A stretch of DNA of 64,000 nucleotides from Leucaena leucocephala (GCA_037074615.1 CM073527.1:10194848-10258847), one strand, 5' to 3'. Numbered from the stretch's first letter, positions 49,440-63,663 are shown. Program-made: numbers and translations. Notes: a model not told the origin generated them from the letters alone.

Positions 49440-50590
49440 TCTTCTCTTTTTAGTCCATTCTCTCATTCTATTTCTTATGCCCAAAGAGGGTAACCACTTT
49501 CTACTCATTGTATATACTAATATGATGTTTGTGAGTGATTTGATATATAAATATATTGATATTGATATGATTGTATTGAGAAAAATTGTTTGATTATTTT
49601 TTATTGAAAATAGTCTCATGTGACTTAAAGTTTAATTTAGAAAATGAGTTGAGATTATAAACTTGTTATAACTTGATATTAGAATTTGAAGAAAGTTGTT
49701 ATCTTGAGAAAAACTTTTTTGTGATTTTTATCAAGCTATTGAGATTTTGATTAATACGATTACTTTGAGAATTATACATTGGGGATGGGTGAAGAGATAG
49801 TTGTATTTTTTACCACGTGGTATAGCCTCTATTAAAGCTTGATGATTGGCTTTTGTCCTACCAGTTTATCGAGGGGCATGGCCCACCTGTTTATCGAGGG
49901 AATGTGACACCTTTACCTGTTATCTAAGGGAAATGAATCCATGGTCTAGTTAGGTGCTTTGTGGATTTTGGCCTATCCATACCACTTAATCGGTTAGTTT
50001 TTAAGTGGTAAGTTATCACTAGCCTATGGGTTTGATCGGCGGGAATAAGGTGGTTTTGTTGGTTTGAGGGGAGAAACTTGGGTGGGTTATTCATTTGATT
50101 TTATTATAATAATATATTATTTTGTATATATTATATTTTATGAGATCCCACTTGACACCTCATGAGCACATGTTAGTATGCATGATGAGTAGGATTGATG
50201 GTTACTCAGACGTTTCTCTCACCCTATCTTTATTAACATTTTTCAGGGTATATTATCATTTTAAGACCCTAGGAAAAACTTCAGAGGGTTAAGTAGAGCT
50301 ATATTAATTGTATAGCTTTCGTCTTTAAAAGTATGTGTATAATATTTGTATATTGCCATAATAGTTTTTATTTTGTAAAATCATATATCATATTACCTTA
50401 TTTATATTTTAAGAAAAATCTTTTTATAACCATGGTAGAGTTCATTTAAATTTTAATTAAACTCTTTTATACTATGATTAACTCTCTTGAAATAAACTAA
50501 ATTGATTTATAATATTATTTTCTAAATTATATTGGGTACAAAATATGTTTAAATAATTAATAATAGTTATATTTTTGAAGAATTTTATCA
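49440..50590 (+). repeat. LTR end of element X (left boundary approximate)
   Basis: It ends TTTTATCA at 50590, two bases before a primer-binding site, so this is the 3' part of a 5' LTR. It contains imperfect repeats of the type CC.GTTTATCGAGGG at 49858-49930. It differs from the TGTCATATCC family. The LTR start may be the piece at 13609-13906. Confidence 0.5.
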
Positions 50591-50592
50591 TT

Positions 50593-50604
50593 TGGTATTA
50601 GAGC
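50593..50604 (+). other. Primer-binding site (tRNA-iMet type) of element X
   Basis: TGGTATTAGAGC, one base off the TGGTATCAGAGC consensus. About 150 bp of the element's internal region follows before element G begins at 50752. Confidence 0.7.
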
Positions 50605-52472
50605 TTAGGTTCTAGGTCCTCATAATCTTTATAAGATTCATTATGAATTTATTTTATTGTTAAAAAAAGGTTACTGTTTTGTTCACATATCCCATGTCCT
50701 AGCTAATATATATATTTATATATCTTTGTTCATAATAACGTGGGCGTAGGTTGTCATATCCCCAATTTTTTTATCTGATATTTATGTACAATTTGTATGT
50801 AATATACACGAGATTCTCTAAGAAAAATGTTGCAATTCAAGGAAGGAAAATGATTAAATTGAAAATGATAGAAAGTTCAAGGACCTAAATGAAATTTAGA
50901 AAAGTTTATGGGCCAAAATAACATGTAGAGAAAAAGGTTGGGTCAATAAGTGTAATTTCAAAGAGTTTGAGGACCTAAAGGTAATTAAGCAAAATTTCAA
51001 GGGACAAAATCATAATTATGAGATAGTTGTACAAGAAAAGACCTAGAATGGCCCAAAAATACTGTAGTCACAAATTTTATCAGCAAATAGAGAATGAAAA
51101 TTGGGTCAGGCATATTTTTCATAATTTTAATTTGAGGCCCGCCCCAGATAATTGATAAGTTTTAAAGTCTAAAGATTATTATAGGACCTTCTGGATTTCT
51201 TAATCAGATGAAATTTGGCAATAAATTCCCATAATTAATATAGAAATTTATAAAACTGATAGAGCTCAAAAAGGAGTTATGTATAATTTTTAATAGAATT
51301 TATAGTAGAAGTATGTACCCTGATAAATACTTTCGAGTAAGGTTTCATGGGAATTGAGCCTTAAAGGTAGTGGACCCATATAGAGGCCTAAAATAGCATT
51401 CAAAAGGTCTAATAAGATATTTGAATAGTCAAATGGGTCAGTGTCCAAAGGAACCTAAAAAAATGTGAAATTACAAAAATGCCCCTGTGTTGTAATAGTG
51501 AACAAGAGATGGATTGAGGATATTTTGGTCATTTTAGATAAGTTAAAAAGGTCTATTCAAGTACAGGGGTGATTAGTCACAGTCAGTATATGCCCTAATA
51601 AGAAGTAAAGAGGTGTGAAATGACTATTATGCCCCTAGGGTTAATATAGTACAAGAAAGTGCACAAAGGGTATTTTGGTCATTTCTCTAGGAATGGTTGG
51701 TAGATAAATACTCAGTCTAATAATGTCAATAGTAGGAAAAATCTAGACACTAGTTTTAGTGACAAAATACATATTCTATAATATTATAAAAATTGGGAAT
51801 ATAAAATATTCTGGTTTTTGTGAAATTGCCCAGATAAGTACCAAACTTGACTAGAATTTTTCCTATTATTATTTCCCCATTATTTATGCCAAACATGGCC
51901 CTTTATGATGTCATGGATGATGTCATTAATGAGGCTTCTAGGGTAAGCTTGATGGAAGGTGGATTATGAACCATTAGGTCAAATAGTAACCAAACTAATT
52001 TTGGCCTTCCATTTCCACCTAACTTTTTCTATATATACCCCCACTTTCAGACCTAATTTGGTAGCTTAGAAACCTTAGGGAACCTCTGCCAAAATTTACT
52101 TTGAAGCAATAAAGAAGCATACATCTTGGAGCAACAAGAAAGGTAACTAGTTCCTTTAATCTTATACTTTGTTCTAGCAAGTTTGCTCTTAGTTTTAAAA
52201 GGTTTTTATGGCATTTCTCCCTTGATGTTGCTGCTGGACATACTGTTCATATGTGATAGAAATATGAGTTTTATGTTATGGATAATTTAGACAAGTTTAA
52301 ACAAGTTAGAATCAAGTAATATTGGCTTGAAAATTCAAGTATACATGTAGTTAGGGTTTTGTGTTCTTCATTGCCACTGTACGAATCATTGTTCATACAT
52401 TAGAATTTCATGATTTTGATACTTCCAATGGGTTTAAAATGGAAAATTATGTGGGGATAAGGTAGAGAAACA

Positions 52473-55389
52473 TGTCATATCCTAATTTTTCCTGATCCGT
52501 ATAATACTGATAGAATTTTTCCCTATCTGTATAATACTGATAGTGGAAAGAGGTTTGGAAAGGATTATGATGATGATCAAAAGAAATAATAAAGGTTATA
52601 TGAGTCTTGAAGGAAGAGAGGGACCTAAATGAAAATTAAAAAAGATTAGAGGCCAAAAGTTAAAGTAGAAATAAAAATTGGGCTAAAAGTGGTAATTATT
52701 AAAAGTTTAGGGACTAAATATAAATAAGCAAAAAGTCAGGGACCAAGATATAATTATGAGAAAGTTGAACTAAAAAAGGCTAAAAGATGCTCGAAATCAT
52801 ATTAGGCTCAAATTTTACCAGTAGATAGATAAAGAGATTCCAGTCAGTTTAAGGTGTCACAAAATTTTGATTTGGGGTCCCGATTAATTAAAATAAATTC
52901 CTAAAATTAGAAGAAATTATTATAGTATTTTTCAGATCTCAAAATTAGATGAAACCTCATAGTAAATTCTTATATTAAATATATGAATTTATAAAATTGA
53001 CAGAGTTAGAAAAGGAATCCTGTAGAATTCTTATGGGATTTTATGGTAGAATAAAATATCCGATAAATATGGTTAGGGGAGTTGTCTTAGGATTTGTGCC
53101 ATAAAGGCAATGAGCCCATACTAAGGCCCAAATGGCGCCATCATAGGCCCAATAATGTGACTGGACAGTTAAGTGGACCAGAGGCTAGAGCAGTTCAGGA
53201 AAAGTCCAAAATGACAAAAATGCCCCTGTACAATCAGATTGTACCATAGATGGATAGAGCCAATATATTCCCTGAGGTAGTATAAAGGGGTGTGAAATGA
53301 CAAGTATGCCCTTAGGCATTATATAGTGCAAGAAAGGACACCAAGGGTATTTTAGACATTTCTCAAGGGATGGATGGCAGATAAATACTCAGTTTAACAT
53401 TGTTAATGGTATGAGGAACCTAGACACTATTTTCAGGACAGAATACATTCCTGGAATATTATAAAAATTAGGAACAAAAAACAGTCTCATTTTTATGAAA
53501 TTGCTCTGATTGGTACTGGACTGGACTAGAATTTTTTCTATCAGTATAATTACTTTTTCCAGCCAAACATGACCCTAAATGATGTCATTCATGGCATCAA
53601 AAGTATGGCTTCTAGGGCAAGCCAAGATTAAGAATGAATATAGACCATTAGATCAAATAGTAACCAAATCAATCTTGGCAGCCCTTGTAACCATTGGGAA
53701 ACTCTTGCAAAATTTCCATTCAATCAAGAAAGAAGCACACAACTTGGAGCAACAAGCAAGGTAATCATCTTTCTTGTTCTTGAGCTTAATTCTAGCAAAC
53801 TAGCTCTTAATATTAAGGGGTTTTTGGGCCATATTTCCCTTATGGTTGCTACTGGAAGTGCTATCCATATATGGTTAGAATATGAATTTTATGTTATGTC
53901 CTTGGGAATTCAAGTATGCAAGTAAATAGAAGTTAGTGTTCATGGATGCTACTGTATGTGTCACTGTTTATATGTTGAAATTTCATTATTTTGATGCTTC
54001 TAATGAGTTTAAAATGGAAAATTGTGTGGGGATAAAGTAGGAGAACAAGTATTGGAATCAAAATGTGAATTTTTGGAAAATCAAGGGTTTGCTTCAGTTT
54101 GGCACAGTAGCTTATGATGTGATTTGAGTTTGGAAATTCTAGTTTCATATTTAGATTCTACATGAAAATTATGTGGAAATGAACTATGAGAATTTATTTT
54201 GGAAAGATGGAAGTATGAAATATAAAATAGAAAAAGAATGGAAGCTAGTGAAAACCTAGTCTTGGAATTGTGTTCAAGTAGAGTGGTAACTTGATATTAC
54301 TTTGTAATGGCTAGGTTTTGGCAATTGTGAAGGAAGAAAATCATCTCAAGAAGACTTTGACAAGGATAGCTTAGAGGTCGCAAGAATACCTAACCATAGT
54401 TTCATGTTTGCTTAATTGTTTGCTTGCTTGTTGATTATGGTATTTAGTTGAGCTTGAGATTATGCCATCATGTTGATGATAAGATATGAATGACAACATG
54501 AATGTTAGAGTTTGCTTATGTACCATTATGAAGTAGCTCCCATCTCACAATAACATGTTCAGCATCCAATTAATCATGCATGATATTATGGTTTGTGTAA
54601 CTTGCTATTGGGATTTCCATGAAATCTCATTCCTCCCATATGCATAACTATGTCATAAGTGCTGGAATTTCTCAAGGAGAGAGGGTGAGCATAAATGGAT
54701 GAACTTGTATCATAAGTTACATGAGTTGATTGGCACTATGGAAGTATATGATAGGGTGTATGATGTATGATTCTATAATTGTGTTTTAAGGACGTGGTGG
54801 TGTGATGATGATTATGACACTTTAATCAATGAGTTTGAACTTGAAATTTGGCATGGCTATATTTAAGATATGGAGCTTTAAATGAACACCAAGAATTCCT
54901 CAATTGAATAAGTACTTGATTTGTTATGATTTTTCTAAGTTTGAGTTAAAATCTGGAATAGAGATAAAGTAAGCAACTAGAGGCAATAACGTTTTTACGT
55001 TAATTTCGTATAGTAAGTGAACGAGTTTTTCCATGAAATTTTGTAAGGCAAAGAAACTAGAATTTCTAGATTTTACCAAATGAACAGTGCTTTTCAATGA
55101 ATAAACTAATTTCATTGGGATAATGGAACCTCAGTTTTACCTTTTTCCTTCTATGTTTAATGAAAGAACTGTCATTAGAAATTGGAACCATCTTATTTTT
55201 ATTTTTCTACATTTAATTATGAATTTTCAAATTTGTGTATATGTTCTGGAATTACCAAATGAACAGTAACGTGAACAATACCCGAGAGCAATTCTTTTAA
55301 AAATGCTTCTTTTTAAGGCACAAGGACATGTAATTGGTTCCAATGACTTTCAAATGAGTATAACTGAGGTTGAAATTAAGGATGTGACA
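52473..55389 (+). repeat. Element H 5' LTR
   Basis: TGTCATATCC ... GGATGTGACA. A ~30-bp tandem duplication (AATTTTTCC.. to ACTGATAG) lies at about 52485-52544. Compared with the 3' copy it has lost a block near 53260 and another near 53680 that includes the TATA box. Confidence 0.88.
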
Positions 55390-55392
55390 TTT

Positions 55393-55403
55393 TGGTATTA
55401 GAG
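55393..55403 (+). other. Primer-binding site (tRNA-iMet type) of element H
   Basis: TGGTATTAGAG, three bases after the LTR end, with one change from consensus in the first eleven bases. Confidence 0.7.
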
Positions 55404-55531
55404 TAAAAGTTTTTGGCATGATATAAGATTGTTTAGAGACCCTAACCCTAAATAGTAAGTACTTTATTAAGTTAGGGTATGTATTAGGGTAGTTAGTATT
55501 GCTCAATTAAGCAAATAGTGCAGGAGTAGAT

Positions 55532-56440
55532 ATGGGATTTCATGAAGTTAAGTCAGAGGCCTTAGTTAATAAGGCAATTGATAAGGGAGACACCTGGCTA
55601 GTAGTGATATATGAAGACAATGTTCATCCAGACTTGGATCATCCCTCAAATAATAAGAGAGTTTAGAGGAGAGTATAGAGGATCAGTCAGGGAAGTCTAC
55701 AATAGAATGTTCCATAGATGGTTCTGTAGACTCAAACCTACAGTCTGGAGGTTATGTAGAAATTTATCTTGAAGCTATGCATATACCAGATGATGTTGAG
55801 TCTAGTGACTCTATACAGTATGAGTTTGTTGGAGTACCCTCTAGCCCTGATGTAAGTTTTATCCCTCTGATAAGAGGACATATTACGACTGAGGAAGCTT
55901 AGTACTGATACTAGATTATGGGTAGACCAGATATTATTCCTCCTCTATTAGAGTTTGAGGATGGATTTGAGATGAGTAATATACAATAGCCCATTAATCC
56001 AGAGATCTAGTCAGAGCTTATGATAGTTCTTGTCCATTCCTAAAGTGCAGGAATATGTTATTTTATAGAGAAAGATTAGTGTGATGTTCCTGGTCCTAGT
56101 CAACCCCAGCCTTCTTTGTGAATATAGATAATATGGATCATATTAGTCTCAAGGAAGCTATAGGGAGTGAATTAGTCAGTCTAGCTTAAAGGATGGACAG
56201 AAGTAGAGATTAAATATGTAGTTCCTCAATGCCATAGTAGGGATGATAAACATATATATAGTAGAAGGCATTAACCTAAATCAAATCTATACTTTAGCAG
56301 ACTTACATGAGATGGTAGTAAGTTAGATACTGTCATATACCCTTACATGGCACATAGAGATAAGTGAGTTTTGGTAAATAATCTTCCAACTGATGTACAA
56401 GGGTGGTACTTATGTATGTAGAAGTATGTGCAGTCTATGA
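55532..56440 (+). pseudogene. Decayed gag-like ORF of element H
   Basis: It starts MGFHEVKSEALVNKAIDKGD and aligns with the ORF of element E at 17715 through DTWLVVIYEDNVHPDLD and later blocks. Several stops and frameshifts are present. No zinc knuckle was seen. The family is not recognised. Confidence 0.45.
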
Positions 56441-58807
56441 TTACCTAGAAATAATGTAAAAAGAGATGAGGGTAATGTAAATATGTAAAGTGTAAGGTAA
56501 ATACATAGATGTATGACAGTTAGACTATACCCCGAATATGTAATTGACATGTATGTAATGTATGTACAAATGTTGTGGTGACATGAAATATGAAGTTTTG
56601 TGTGATATAATGAAATGATAGTTGGTTGAACATTATGTGAATATGTTCCCTATTTAATGTGACTATGATGTATAGATATGAAAGAGTTTCAATTGCCTTA
56701 AATTCTTAAAGTCAAGAATATTAGGAGTTAATATTTAGAGAAAGCTATGCTAGGTCCTGATATGAAGTAGTTTAGGTTGTGACTAGAAGTTTTAGACAAG
56801 TTAAGTCACGATGAGTTAAGCCACAGGTTGCGACAAATATTTATGGAAGCTTTTGGCCGTGACGAGTAAAGACCATTGGGCGTGACAGGAAGCCCCAGAG
56901 CTATCACCTTGCAATGAGTTCAACCCATAGGACATGGCTAATATATGAGTAGATTAGTTTGAGACAGAAGATGACCTATGGCCACAGCTGAAGAACATAG
57001 AGCTGTCAAGTTATGACAAGCAAATAGAGATGTCTGCGACTAAAGTTTACAGAGAATATGAGTCACAACTAGCCAGTACTCAGGCTGTGACTAGTTTGCA
57101 TAGAGATTTGACAATAAGCATAAAGATGATGACCTCACTGAAGTTTATCAGTTAGAGGTTTAGCACATGATGCAGGCAAGCCAAATAGTATGAGGAACTG
57201 AGATACAAAAGATCAGTTTAAGAAAATATTCAAAAATATATCCTTCATATGATCATCAGGAGTTGATCTACATTACGAAAGAATGAAAGTAGGTTAAGAT
57301 TTGCCTAGAAATAAGCCTAGCATATGGCTTAATATGTGATGGCTAATAGATAGAAAGTTCATGTTCCCAAAGCAGAGGGATCACATCATGAAGAGATAAT
57401 AACCTTGAACACCTAGGGTAAATCACCCTATAGAACAGAAGTAGTAATGCTAGATGATGAATGATGTCCACATGGCTTAAATTAGTTAGAACCCAAAGCT
57501 AAACTAGAAAGGAACCACAGTCTTGTCCAGAGCCGATTGAGACTAATACACAGAAAAAGTTAAAGAGATAGTAAAGAAATGTAGAAGTTACGCTATATGA
57601 GATAGAGATTGATTTGTTCACTTGAGAAATTTTTATCGAATTACTTACCAGAGGCATTCCTCTCAGTTAGAGGATGATGAGCGTAAGGCTAAGGGTTAAA
57701 GCAAAGAAAGAGAAACCTTTTGATGAATACTTAGTCAAGTTCATCCACGTGAACATTGAGGCTTAATAAGAGACACTTTCTAGCCTATTAGTAATACGAG
57801 AGGATTTGAGAAAACTTAAAAGTATGTATGGCATAAAAATGTGAGCGAAACCAGCTGAAAGAAAATAGCTGACTCAGTTGTAGATTACAGTGAGGTCAAA
57901 GACACATAAGTCATTCAGGCTAGAGACACAGCAGTCTTACAAGCGATGAGAGATGTCATTACAAAATGAATATAACCTAGTAATGTAAAATGGCCTAATA
58001 TGATAAGCTATCTCATATTTAGAAATGAATAAATAGGATATTGGAGATATAGGCTGAAGATAAAATTGCCTCAAAAATTTCTTGAGGATTAGTAGAAAAA
58101 GATGTATGCAAGATAAGAAAAGAAGTTTATGATGTTTAAAGAAAGTAAGGTAACCATAGATTCAATGATAAAGTGAATCCCCTATTCCCTAGTAAGAAAG
58201 CGTAAAGAAGGGTTGAGTCTATACCTAGTAAGAGGGTAGCATAGCAGCCTAAGTGAAACAAGCAAATGATTTATGTTCCAGAATAGATGATCAGAACCTG
58301 GCAGTTAAGGTGATAAAGGGACAAAATGCTTGAAGGTTTACCTAGTTAATTGTTTAATTGTAATGTGAGTATGGTGAATGGTTGAGTAGATTTATACGAT
58401 GATGATATGGCTTATGTTGCTATATGTTATGATGAATAATTGTATCTTCTTGCAGTTTTCATAAGATGACATGCATGTTAAGAATATGTTATGATAAATG
58501 AATACTCCCCTCACGTAATATATACAGGGTAGAGTATACCTTATGAGAAAGTTACGTTCCTCACATGCCATACGACATGCAATTAAATAATTCAACTTGT
58601 TGATGATAAAGCAATAGAAAAGCAATACCAGAGTGATAAACGTGATGGTTACCCAATTAATTCCCAGAGAATAGAATGAGATTAAAGATGTGGACTAATG
58701 GTGAATCTATAGACAAATTATTACAGTACTCAAAACATACCCCTTTAGTAAGGATAAGGTATATGAATGATATGCTATGAATATGAAATAAAATGAGAAG
58801 CATTTAT
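56441..58807 (+). mobile_element. Element H internal non-coding region
   Basis: 56450-57070 matches element E (18620-19205), including a GTCGYGAC array at 56775-57090. 57100-58570 matches parts of element F (30200-31050). No RT, RNase H or integrase motifs were found. The polypurine tract expected before the 3' LTR is missing, in keeping with the truncated 3' LTR. Confidence 0.6.
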
Positions 58808-61374
58808 GAGCTCATACCAAGGCCCAAATGGCGCCATCATAGGCCCAATAAGATGACTGGACAGTTAAGTGGGCCAAAGGCTAGAGCAGTTCAAGAAAAG
58901 TGCAAAATGACGAAATGCCCCTATACAGTCAGATTGTACCAGTGATAGATAGAGGGCATTTTGGTCATTCTAGACAGGCCAAAAATGTGTAAGATAGTAT
59001 AAAGATGATTAGTTAGAGCCACTATATGCCTTGAGACAATATAAAGGGGTGTGAAATGATAATTATGCCCTTAGGCATTATATATTGCAAGAAAGGAGAC
59101 CAAGGGTATTTTGGTCATTTCTCAAGGGATAGATGGCAGATAAATACTCAGTCTAATGTAAATGGTATGAGGAGCCTAGACACTGGTTTCCAGGACAAAA
59201 TACATATCCTAGAATATTATAAAAATTAGGAACATAAAACAGTATAGTTTTTGTGAAATTGCTCCTATCGGTACCATACTGGACTTGAATTTTTCCTATA
59301 AGCACAATTACTTTTTCCAACCAAACATGACCCTAAATGATGTCATGCATGGCGTCAAAATCATGGCTTCTAGGGCAAGCCAAGATTAAGAATGAATATG
59401 GACCATTAGATCAAATAGTAGCCAAATCAATCTTGGCCATCCATATCGACTCAAATTTATCTATAAATACCCCCTCATTTCAGACCCTATTCAGCAGCCC
59501 TTGGAACCATGGGAAAACTCTTGCAAACTTTCCATTCAACTAGGAAAGAAGCACACAACTTGGAGCAACAAGCAAAGTAATCATTTCTCTTGTTCTTGAG
59601 CTTAATTCTAGCAAACTAGCTCTTAATTTTAAGGGATTTTTGGGCCATATTTCCCTTGTGGTTGCTACTAGAAGTGCTATCCATATATGGTTAGAATATG
59701 AGTTTTATGTTATGGATAGTTTAGATAAGCTTAAACAAGGTAGAAGCAAGTGATATAAGCTTGGGAATTCAAGTATGCAAGTAAATGGAAGTTTGTGTTC
59801 ATGGCTGCTACTGTATGTGTCACTATTTATATCTTAGAATTTCATTATTTTGATGCTTTCAATGAGTTTAAAATGGAAAATTGTGTGGGGATAAAGTAGG
59901 AGAACAAGTATTGGAAGCATTGGAACCAAAATGTGAATTTTTGGAAAATCAAGGTTTTCTTCGATTTGGCACAGCAGCTTAGGGTGTGATTTGAGTTTGG
60001 AAATTCTAGTTTCATATTTGGTTTCTACATAAAAAATTATGTGGAAATAAACCATGAGAATTTATTTTGGAAAGATGGAAGTATGAAACATAAAATAGAA
60101 AAAGTATGGAAGCTAGTGAAAACATAATCTTGGAATTGTGTTCAAGTAGAGTGGTAACTTGATATTACTTTGTAATGGCTAGGTTTTGGCAATTGTGAAG
60201 GAAGGACATCATCTCAAGAAGACTTTGACAAGGATATCTAAGAGGCAGCAAGAACACCTAACCATAGTTTAATATTTGCTTAATTGTTTGCTTGCTTGTT
60301 GATTATGGTATTTGGTTGAGCTTGAGATTATACCATCATGTAGATGATGAGATATGAATGATTGCAACTCCTTGCAAGTTATGTCATGACAATATGCATG
60401 TTAGAGTTTTCTTATGTACCATTATGAAGTAGCTCCCATCTCATGATAACATGTTAAGCATCCAATTAATCATGCATGATATTATAGTTTGTGTAACTTG
60501 CTATTGGGATTTCCATGAAATCTCATTCCTGCCATATCCATAACTATGTCATAGGTGCTGGAATTTCTCAAGGAGAGAGGGTAAGCATAAATGGATGAAC
60601 TTGTATCATAAGTTACATGAGTTACTTGGCACTATGGAAGTATATGATAGGGTGTATGATGTATGATTCTGTAATTGTGTTCTAATGATATGGTGGTATG
60701 ATGATGATTATGATGCTTTAATCAATGAGTTTGAACTTGAAATTTGTCATGGTTATTGTTAAGATATGGATCTTTAAATGAACATAAAGAAAGCCTCAAT
60801 TGGACAAGTATTCGATTTGTTATGATTTTTCTAAGTTGGAGTTAAAATCTAGAATAGAGATAAAGTAAGTAACTAGAGGCAATAACATTCTTACATTAAT
60901 TTTGTATAGTAAGTGAACGAGTTTTTACATGAAATTTTGTGAGATTAAAGAGAACGTTTAGATATTTAAATCCATAGGTAACACCATTTATTTGGATAAG
61001 AAACCAAAAAGAAATGAATTTTTGAAGTTAAGGCAAAGAAACTGGAATTTCCAGATTTTACCAAATGAACAGTGTTTTTCAACGAATAAACTGATTTCAT
61101 TGGGACAATGGAACCTCAATTTTACATTTTTCCTTCAAATTTTAAAGAAATAAATTTCATTATACATTGGAACCAACTTATTTCAATTTTTCTACATTTA
61201 ATTATGAATTTTTAAAGTTGGGTACATGTTCTAGAATTACCAAATGAACAGTGCCATGAACAGTCCCTAAGAGCAATTCTTTTAAAAATGCTTCTTTTTA
61301 AGGGAAAAGGACATGTAATTGGTTCCAATGACTTTCAAATGAGTATAACTGAGGTTTAAATTGAGGATGTGACA
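58808..61374 (+). repeat. Element H 3' LTR, 5'-truncated
   Basis: It corresponds to 53112-55389 of the 5' LTR. It keeps the TATA box TATAAATAC (59462-59470) that the 5' copy has lost. Confidence 0.85.
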
Positions 61375-62800
61375 AAACAAGTAGTGGAAGCATTGGAATC
61401 AAAATGATAATTTTTGGAAAATAAATAAGGCATTTCGGTTATGTACAGTGACCAAGGAAGTCGTTTGATTTTCGAAAATCTGTTTTCATATTTGGATTCT
61501 ACATGAAAAATTATTTGGAAATAAACCATAAGAATTTATTTTAGAAAGATTGAAGTATAAGTCATAAAGTAGACGAAGAATGGAATCTAGTTAAAACCTA
61601 GTCTTGAAGTTGGTTTGAAGTTGAGTTGTAACTTGATATTACTTTGTATTGGCTAGGTTTTGACATTTGTGTGGAAAGAAGACCACCTCAAGAAGAGTTT
61701 GTCAAGGATAACCTAAGAGGTAGTAGGAATACCTAACTATAATTGTTTGTTTGATTGCATGCTTGCATGTTAGTTATGATATTTCGTTGAGCTTAAGATG
61801 ATACTATGATGATGATGATGAAGTATGAATAATTGTAATTCCTTACAAATAATGTCATGACAATATGAATTTTAGAGTTTGCTTATGTATGATTATGAAG
61901 TAGATCCCATCTCATGATAACATGTTAGGCATTTAATCAATCATGCATGATATTATAGTTCGTATGACTTGCTATTGAGATTTTCGTGAAATCTAATTAT
62001 TTCCATATGCATAACTATGTTATAGGTGCTAGAACTTCCCAAGGAAAAAGGGTATATGTGGATATTTGAACTTGTATAATAGGTTATGTTAACTACTTGA
62101 CAGACACTATGGGATGATATGATAGGATGCATAGTACATTACAGTATGTTGTATTATAAGGTAGTAAGCTTGTTACAGTAATTCTAATGACTTAACCAAC
62201 AATTTTGGATATGAAATTTGGCATAAACGTAGCTAAGAGCTTTAAATGGACACCAAGAACACTTCAATTGGTTAAGTTTTCAATTTTTTAATGATTTTTC
62301 AAAGTTAAAGGTAAAATCAGGAATGGTATAAAATGAGCATCTAGAGGCAGTGAGATTCAAGCACTAATTTCTCTTAGTAAATGAATGCATTTTTCTACAG
62401 AATTTTATGAACTTAAAGAGCGCATCTTGAGCTTTAAATCCATAGGTAATACATTTCATTTGGATAAGTAAGCAAGGAGAAATAAATTTTTGAAGATAAG
62501 GCAAAGAAACTGGAACTTCCAGATTTATCAAATGAACATTATTTTTCAACAAATAAACTGATTTCATTTAGACAATGAAACTTCAGTTTTATATTCTAGA
62601 TTTCAATTTTTCTAGATTTAATTATGAATTTTTAAATTTAGGTATATATTCCGGATTACCAAATGAATAGTACCAGTTAACAGTACCCCTGAGAAACATT
62701 TTTTTTGAAAATTCATGTTTATAAAGCAAAGAGGTGTTTAATTGATTCAAGTTACTTCCAGTTAAGTATAACTGAGGGAGAAAATAAGGATATGACATTT

Positions 62801-62812
62801 TGGTATCAGAGC
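62801..62812 (+). other. Primer-binding site (tRNA-iMet) of element G
   Basis: TGGTATCAGAGC, a perfect twelve-base match to the consensus, three bases after the LTR end at 62797. It is the best preserved primer site in the window. Confidence 0.88.
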
Positions 62813-62915
62813 AAAGGATTATGGCTTAAGAAATACGCTAAATAGATTAGTTATAGAGAGATACATAATTAAAGATTTTCATAATTGACATTAAGTTAGT
62901 TGTTGTTGGACAAAG

Positions 62916-63663
62916 ATGACTAAACATAGGACCAGATCAAAAAACACAGTTAATGAAAGAGACTCTATGCCAAAGGTTTTTAGTTTAAATAAGTCTATTT
63001 TAAACTCAGAAGAAGAGTTTATGATAGAGAATGATGATGATTATTAGCTTCCTCCAGTGATACATGTACTAGATTCTGATAACTCTGAGTTAGATAGATA
63101 TGATAGTTCACCTATTTGGGTCAAATGACATTAATAAATCATATGAGGAACCTATTCCTATTTCTCCTTTACATGTTGTACCTCAAGATGTATCCCTAGC
63201 TATGTCAGACCCTAACTTAGAGAGGGATAATAGAGGTACAACATAGCCTTAGCCTCAGCCATTACAATATGATGAGTGTCATTCCAAGGCTATAGGTTCC
63301 ATAAATCCTCCATTCAGATAGTCTATTAATATAGATATTCTAGGACACAGTCAATTACCAAATCAGAAAGATATTCCAAGTCCTAGTAAACCAAAAGTAG
63401 TGATACCCCTAGAAACCCATAACATATAACTAGAGCCTACAAAATCAATGAATGAAGAGAAATTCGAGAATGCTCTGGAATTGGCAAGATAGCTATATGA
63501 TTTAGGTCGACTTTTGGTTAGAGATATAGACCAAGATTATAGGATCTATCAAGATTTTATAGCCAAAGTTGGTAAAGCTTATTTGGCTTTTAATCCAAAT
63601 ACCCTTACATTAGAGGATTGGACTAATATCATGGATGATATTTTGCGTACCATAGAGACTTGA
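62916..63663 (+). pseudogene. Gag-like ORF of element G, least decayed copy
   Basis: It begins MTKHRTRSKNTVNERDS about 100 nt after the primer site. An acidic region follows (EEEFMIENDDDY, then a TAG at 63043, LPPVIHVLDSDNSELDRYD), then Pro/Ser-rich sequence, then FENALELAR and ARxLYDLGRLLVRDIDQDY with YLAFNPNTLTLEDWTNIMDD near the end. There are a few stops and at least one frameshift near 63125. Position and copy-to-copy conservation suggest a capsid-like protein. I see no CCHC box and cannot name the family. Confidence 0.45.

Larger units (their letters stand above)
52473..61374 (+). mobile_element. Element H: LTR retrotransposon nested in the G LTR
   Basis: A perfect target duplication AAACA flanks it (52468-52472, 61375-61379). 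It consists of 5' LTR 52473-55389, primer site 55393-55403, internal region to about 58807, and a 3' LTR 58808-61374 that lacks its first ~640 bp. The internal region has a decayed gag-like ORF and no pol motif. Confidence 0.92.
50752..62797 (+). repeat. Element G 5' LTR, split by element H
   Basis: Its own sequence is 50752-52472 and 61380-62797, about 3.14 kb, from TGTCATATCC to AAGGATATGACA. The TATA-like TATATATAC is near 52030 and a splice-donor-like GTAACT at 52143. It is followed by a perfect primer site, so it is a 5' LTR; the 3' LTR lies beyond the window. Confidence 0.88.
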
